64,000 nt of DNA, taken from the NCBI RefSeq assembly GCF_040712315.1, contig NC_134017.1, forward strand, positions 23,540,322 to 23,604,321. The letters run 5' to 3'. Both the position numbers and the translations under genes were made by a program. Shown piece by piece: positions 60,679 to 64,000 of this stretch (positions are counted from its first letter, which is position 1; every line of letters starts with the position of its first letter). The notes under the pieces were generated by a model. It searched no databases and was not told where the DNA came from. It worked only from the letters and a program-made list of their open reading frames with translations. The stretch is from Castanea sativa (taxonomy: Eukaryota > Streptophyta > Magnoliopsida > Fagales > Fagaceae).

Positions 60679-61775
60679 CTAACACCAAAGCTGGACACCA
60701 AGACACTGAGCTTCATTATCACCTTGGCCAGCAACGTCATCATCTCCAGTTTCACCATCATCTCCAGCATAGGGGCTATCGTTTTCACCTTGTCCAGCAA
60801 CGTCATCATCTTGAAGTTCACCATAATATTGGTCATCGTTTCCACCTTGCACAGCAGCATCATCATTTTCAGGTTCACCATAAAATGTGTCATCGGTTCC
60901 ATCTTGCCCCGCAGCGTCATTATCTCCGGGTTCTCCATAATATGAGCCATCGTATTCACCTTGCCTAGCAGCAGCATCATCATCATCTTCAGGTTCACTA
61001 TCATATGGGCCATGACTTCCACCTTGCTCAGCAAAGCCATCATCACCAGGTTCGCCATAATATGGGCTATCATTGCCATCTTTCCCAACAACATCATCAT
61101 CTTCAAGTTCACCACAATATGGGTCATTGGTTCCACTTTGGCCAGCAGAGTCATCATCTCCGGGTTCACCATAATATAGGTTGTCCCTTCCACCTGTACC
61201 ATCATCATGTACAGGTTCACCATCATATGAGTCATCAGTTCCAGCAACATCATTATCTTCAGGTTTACTATCATATGTGTTGCCGTTTCCTCCTTTCCAA
61301 GCAGTGCCATCATCTCCAGGTTCACCAAAATGTGGGTTATCAAATCCACCTTGCTTAGCAGCATCATCATCACTAAGTTCACCATGATATGGGTTTTCGG
61401 TTCCAGCTTGGAAAGCATTCATCAATTGACTTCCCTTTCCAAAATCTCGAGTTTTGCCAGCATATATGTTTTCACTTTGACCTTGCCGAGCTTTCACCCC
61501 TTGCTTGCCAATTTCGTCATCTCGAGTTCTATCAGAATCTGGATGTGAGGCTTCATCATCAAATTGCTCAGATTTGATTTTTTGTAAATCAAAATCGTCA
61601 TCTTTCCAATCTACATCATTGCATTGCTTTAGTATATTCATGTCAAACTTAGGGTGCACATCAGAAGGGAATTCCAAAGCTCCTTTGAAAAGTTCTTGCA
61701 AATTAGGGTGCATTTCTCTTGTTTCATCATTATAATGTGTCTCGACATACTTAGTACAATCCAAATTGTGGTGCT
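60679..61775 (-). CDS. Acidic tandem-repeat C-terminal region, probably fused to NB-ARC
   Basis: An open frame of about 360 codons, ending with TAG at 60679. The first about 110 residues are non-repetitive (NLQELFKGALEF, DVDWKDDDFDLQ). From about 61410 to 60710 there are about twelve units of 18-22 residues with consensus G-N-D-x-P-Y-Y-G-E-P-G-D-D-D-A-A-G-Q-G. The composition is strongly acidic and rich in Gly and Tyr, so it is likely disordered. I know no family with this repeat. One base in an A6 run at about 61774-61779 separates it from the NB-ARC frame upstream: one extra A would join the two into one protein, and the current sequence gives TGA in this frame right there. Either a real frameshift or an assembly error. 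No ARC2, MHD or LRR is present. Confidence 0.6.
60710..61415 (-). repeat. 57-63 bp coding tandem repeat array
   Basis: About twelve copies at DNA level. On the + strand each unit has CATCATCTCCGGGTTCACCATAATATGGG with variations. Lengths stay multiples of three, so the frame is kept, which argues for selection on the protein or for recent expansion inside an ORF. Confidence 0.9.
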
Positions 61776-62562
61776 TTTTTCACCTTTTGGCTCAATTACA
61801 TTGTTTCCAAGTAATTTTCTTTCCCAATAATCCATGCTTCTAGAACATAAATCAGAACCCATTTTTACTAGAGCTAATGGAATGCCCTTAGTGAAACGTA
61901 CCACAACTTTTACAAATTTCATGTAATCCGGGATAGGCTTGTTTCTTTTAAAAGCATGCCAACTAAAGAGTTGAATAGCTTCAATTGGATCCATTGTACT
62001 CATCTCATAGGTTAATTGAACATCCTGAGCATCCAATACATGTTTATCTGTCGTCGTTATAATTATTCTACTTCCAGGACCAAACCAATCAAGTTTTTCT
62101 GCCAATTTGTCTAAAGGGTCTGGATCTGTATCCTCCACACCATCAATCACAATAAGTACCTTTATATGGCAAAGCCTTTCCTTAATCACAGTGCTTCCTC
62201 TATCCATATTGCCCAATTCCAAATCCGCTCCTAAGATCTCATGAAGAAGCAATTTTTGTAGTTTGACAATTTGATACTGATCTTTAGACCTATCTCTAAC
62301 ATCCATTAGAAAGCAACAACGATCAAATTGACTAGCATGCCAGTTATATATAGCTTTTGCGATTGTTGTCTTTCCAATTCCTTTACATCCATAAATCCCA
62401 ACCTTGCGAACCTCCTCTGAATGATCAATATTCAAAAGAAGGTTGATGTTTTGCAAGTGAGAATCTATCCCAACCGGATGTTTAGCAATACTTAGATTTG
62501 TACTATTCAATTTTTTTTCAGAAATATCCTTAACAATTTTTTGGATAAACTCAGGTTCATCC
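61776..62562 (-). CDS. NB-ARC exon of a TIR-class disease-resistance gene (partial)
   Basis: NB-ARC proteins are intracellular immune receptors with an ATP/ADP switch. The exon starts after acceptor TTGACAG at 62563 with R/G-D-E-P-E-F-I-Q-K-I-V-K-D-I-S, the usual first words of the second exon of TIR-NB-LRR genes. P-loop GIYGCKGIGKTT is at 62399-62364, RNBS-A RCCFLMDVRD, kinase-2 VLIVIDGVED (second Asp replaced by Gly), RNBS-B GSRIIITTTD and GLPL-like GIPLALVKMGSDL. After SMDYWERKL the normal ARC2 region is absent and the frame meets the A6 run leading to the acidic repeat region. The TIR exon is not found in 62640-63200; it would lie beyond the LTR at 63.2 kb, or is lost. Confidence 0.85.
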
Positions 62563-62639
62563 CTGTCAACAATGGAACAATGAAAAACGTATAGTAAGTT
62601 AGACATAGTGACAAAAATACATATCACAATGAACTTGTT

Positions 62640-63200
62640 TTGAGAGAAATATCACAATGAACTTGTTTCACAAGTTTCTCAAAAAAGAAAAAAAAAACTT
62701 GTTTTACCAAAACATATTTTAATTTCTTATATATAACAAAAACATTTAAGTCAATTAAGTTGGTATTTACATTCGTCAAACCATTATTTTGTTTCATCCA
62801 GTAAATTTATAAATCACTAAATTGGGAAATAGCTTTTAAATTATATCACTCGAGTTTAATATTGTTTAAATATTGTAGATCAAGATCTTTTGTCAAATAA
62901 ATCATAGATTATACAGTGAGAGCATATAGATAGTTTTAAATATAATGAAAAATATGGAAATTCAATCAATTTTAAGTAATTTAAAGAATAAACGGTGCTT
63001 CACACGCCAAAACGTATACGAGTCATTAAAGGAAAGATATTATAATAATATAAACAAATGGAAAACCTTATCTTTCATGCATAACAAATGCAATAATGAT
63101 CTCTTACTCATAATCACAAAATCCACCGTTGTCATTGAAAGACCAAAAATGTATTGACCATATATGATGAATTAATTGATTAATTAGCTAAATTTATTAA
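62640..63200. other. AT-rich DNA upstream of the NB-ARC exon (intron or flank)
   Basis: No TIR motifs on the minus strand. If the gene is intact this is the first intron. A 70-codon + strand frame at 62945-63157 is unremarkable. Confidence 0.5.
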
Positions 63201-64000
63201 TTAATAAAATTAACATGCAATATACGTGGTAGTACAAACAAATCACCAATTAAAATAAAGTTGACAAGGTGATTTGTTTTCGAATGGCAAAAACCTCCGA
63301 GGCAAAAACCACACCGGGTGATTTTAAGATTATCACTCCTGAGAATTAACTATTATCACGACAAGTAGTTACAAGTAAAAGAGTCTCAGTACCTTATACC
63401 AACCTATAGTTGAACCCTTACCCTAATACTCAATTGGACTTGTTCTGTAGTGACAATCTCTCATTTTAATGCACAGCTCCCAGTATGTGACTAACTAATA
63501 GATGCACGGATTCTAGTACGCGACTTGATCACCAACTTGAGAAGGATGTTGACTGTAAAGTTCTTCAGTTCATCACACAATGAAGATCATGAAGTTGCTT
63601 GGTCACAAAACCCTACGGTGTACAAACATAGCAGCTTCGTCAAGATGAACTAGGACGAACTAGGACAAACTAGGTTTCCGGTCACAATTTGCATGAACAA
63701 CTCTTTGCTTCACACTTGTGCAATTGTGTTCTTTGTGACGACCCTTAAAATAATCCTTATATATGTTTAGGGTTGTGAGAAATGAAAGCCCAAACACATA
63801 CTCACGGATTGGCATGAAATCAGAACTGAAAATCTGATTTTCATAATTCTCGATAGATACCCTATCTGTTGAGCAGTTGTCAAGTTTCGTGCTTAGACAG
63901 CTTTTTAAATCTTGATAGATACTAGCTGTCAAGTTTTGAAAACCAGCACTTTATCACTTGATTTTTGGATAGACTTGCATGACTTTAACACTTGAATTCG
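63200..64000 (-). mobile_element. LTR of the Copia family seen at 8.84 kb (related, truncated by window end)
   Basis: Shares with the 8840 and 20947 LTRs the order: CTCCCAGTATGTGACTAACTAA, then ACGCGACTTGATCACCAAC, AATGAAGATCA, ACAAAACCCTA, the TATA segment CCTTATATATG (63758), GGTTGTGAGAAA, and TCGATAGATACC...CTATCTGTTGAG at 63850. More diverged, with a different left part. Left edge uncertain (63170-63240); the right end is outside the window. Confidence 0.8.

Noticed and set aside
60710..61415. CRISPR-like regularly spaced repeat
   Set aside because: Contiguous in-frame units without spacers, in a plant nuclear genome.
60657..61418. Other open frames across the acidic repeat array (Met/Leu-rich on the minus strand, Ile/Ser-rich on the plus strand)
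   Set aside because: A stop-free tandem repeat opens several frames at once. Only the acidic frame also continues through the non-repetitive 110-residue linker and lines up with NB-ARC.

Overview
This is a stretch of plant nuclear DNA. It is AT-rich, has GT-AG introns, dense nested LTR retrotransposons, hAT elements, a LINE and many dinucleotide microsatellites. The host-gene families (a PDR-type ABCG transporter, an MLO fragment, a TIR-class NB-ARC gene) indicate a eudicot. The tRNA-derived SINE and the repeat flavour make me think of a woody Fagales species, oak or chestnut like; that last step is inference from memory only.

Layout. 1-8.8 kb: decayed 3' part of a Ty3/gypsy element. It has an integrase pseudogene on the + strand, then a long antisense ORF with a plant mobile domain and coiled-coil tail, then a second antisense Ser/acidic ORF split by a solo LTR (5577-7007, TSD CCAAC). 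8.84-21.93 kb: a complete, minus-strand Copia-type element (TSD CTTTA) that keeps only gag. Its gag is split by a 7.1-kb hAT transposon (12847-19992, 8-bp TSD CTCATAAG) carrying its own decayed BED/hAT transposase. 21.9-26.5 kb: old repeat remnants, a short non-autonomous hAT (22891-23508), a fold-back element and a SINE. 26.77-33.74 kb: an apparently intact 24-exon ABCG/PDR transporter on the minus strand (1453 codons plus stop by my splicing). 34.4-35.5 kb: a PIF/Harbinger-like non-autonomous element. 36.8-42.8 kb: a second gag-type remnant between two 916-bp direct repeats, carrying an extra plant-transposon-protein ORF. 45.1-47.1 kb: the first three exons of an MLO gene and nothing more. 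47.8-48.4 and 54.1-54.7 kb: two more short hAT-like elements. 48.5-53.1 kb: a decayed L1-type LINE. 53-60.6 kb: repeat-derived and unassigned DNA with satellites and a long palindrome. 60.68-62.56 kb: an NB-ARC region of TIR class in which a roughly 20-residue acidic tandem repeat stands where ARC2 and LRRs would be expected. 63.2 kb to the end: another LTR of the family seen at 8.84 kb.

How the parts relate: the ABCG gene is the only host gene that looks whole. The nested insertions give a clear order: older repeat, then gag-only Copia, then hAT. Several frame breaks sit in homopolymers (A8 in the hAT transposase, A6 in the NB-ARC gene, G14 in the LINE), so some may be assembly errors. The most unusual object is the NB-ARC plus acidic-repeat reading frame.
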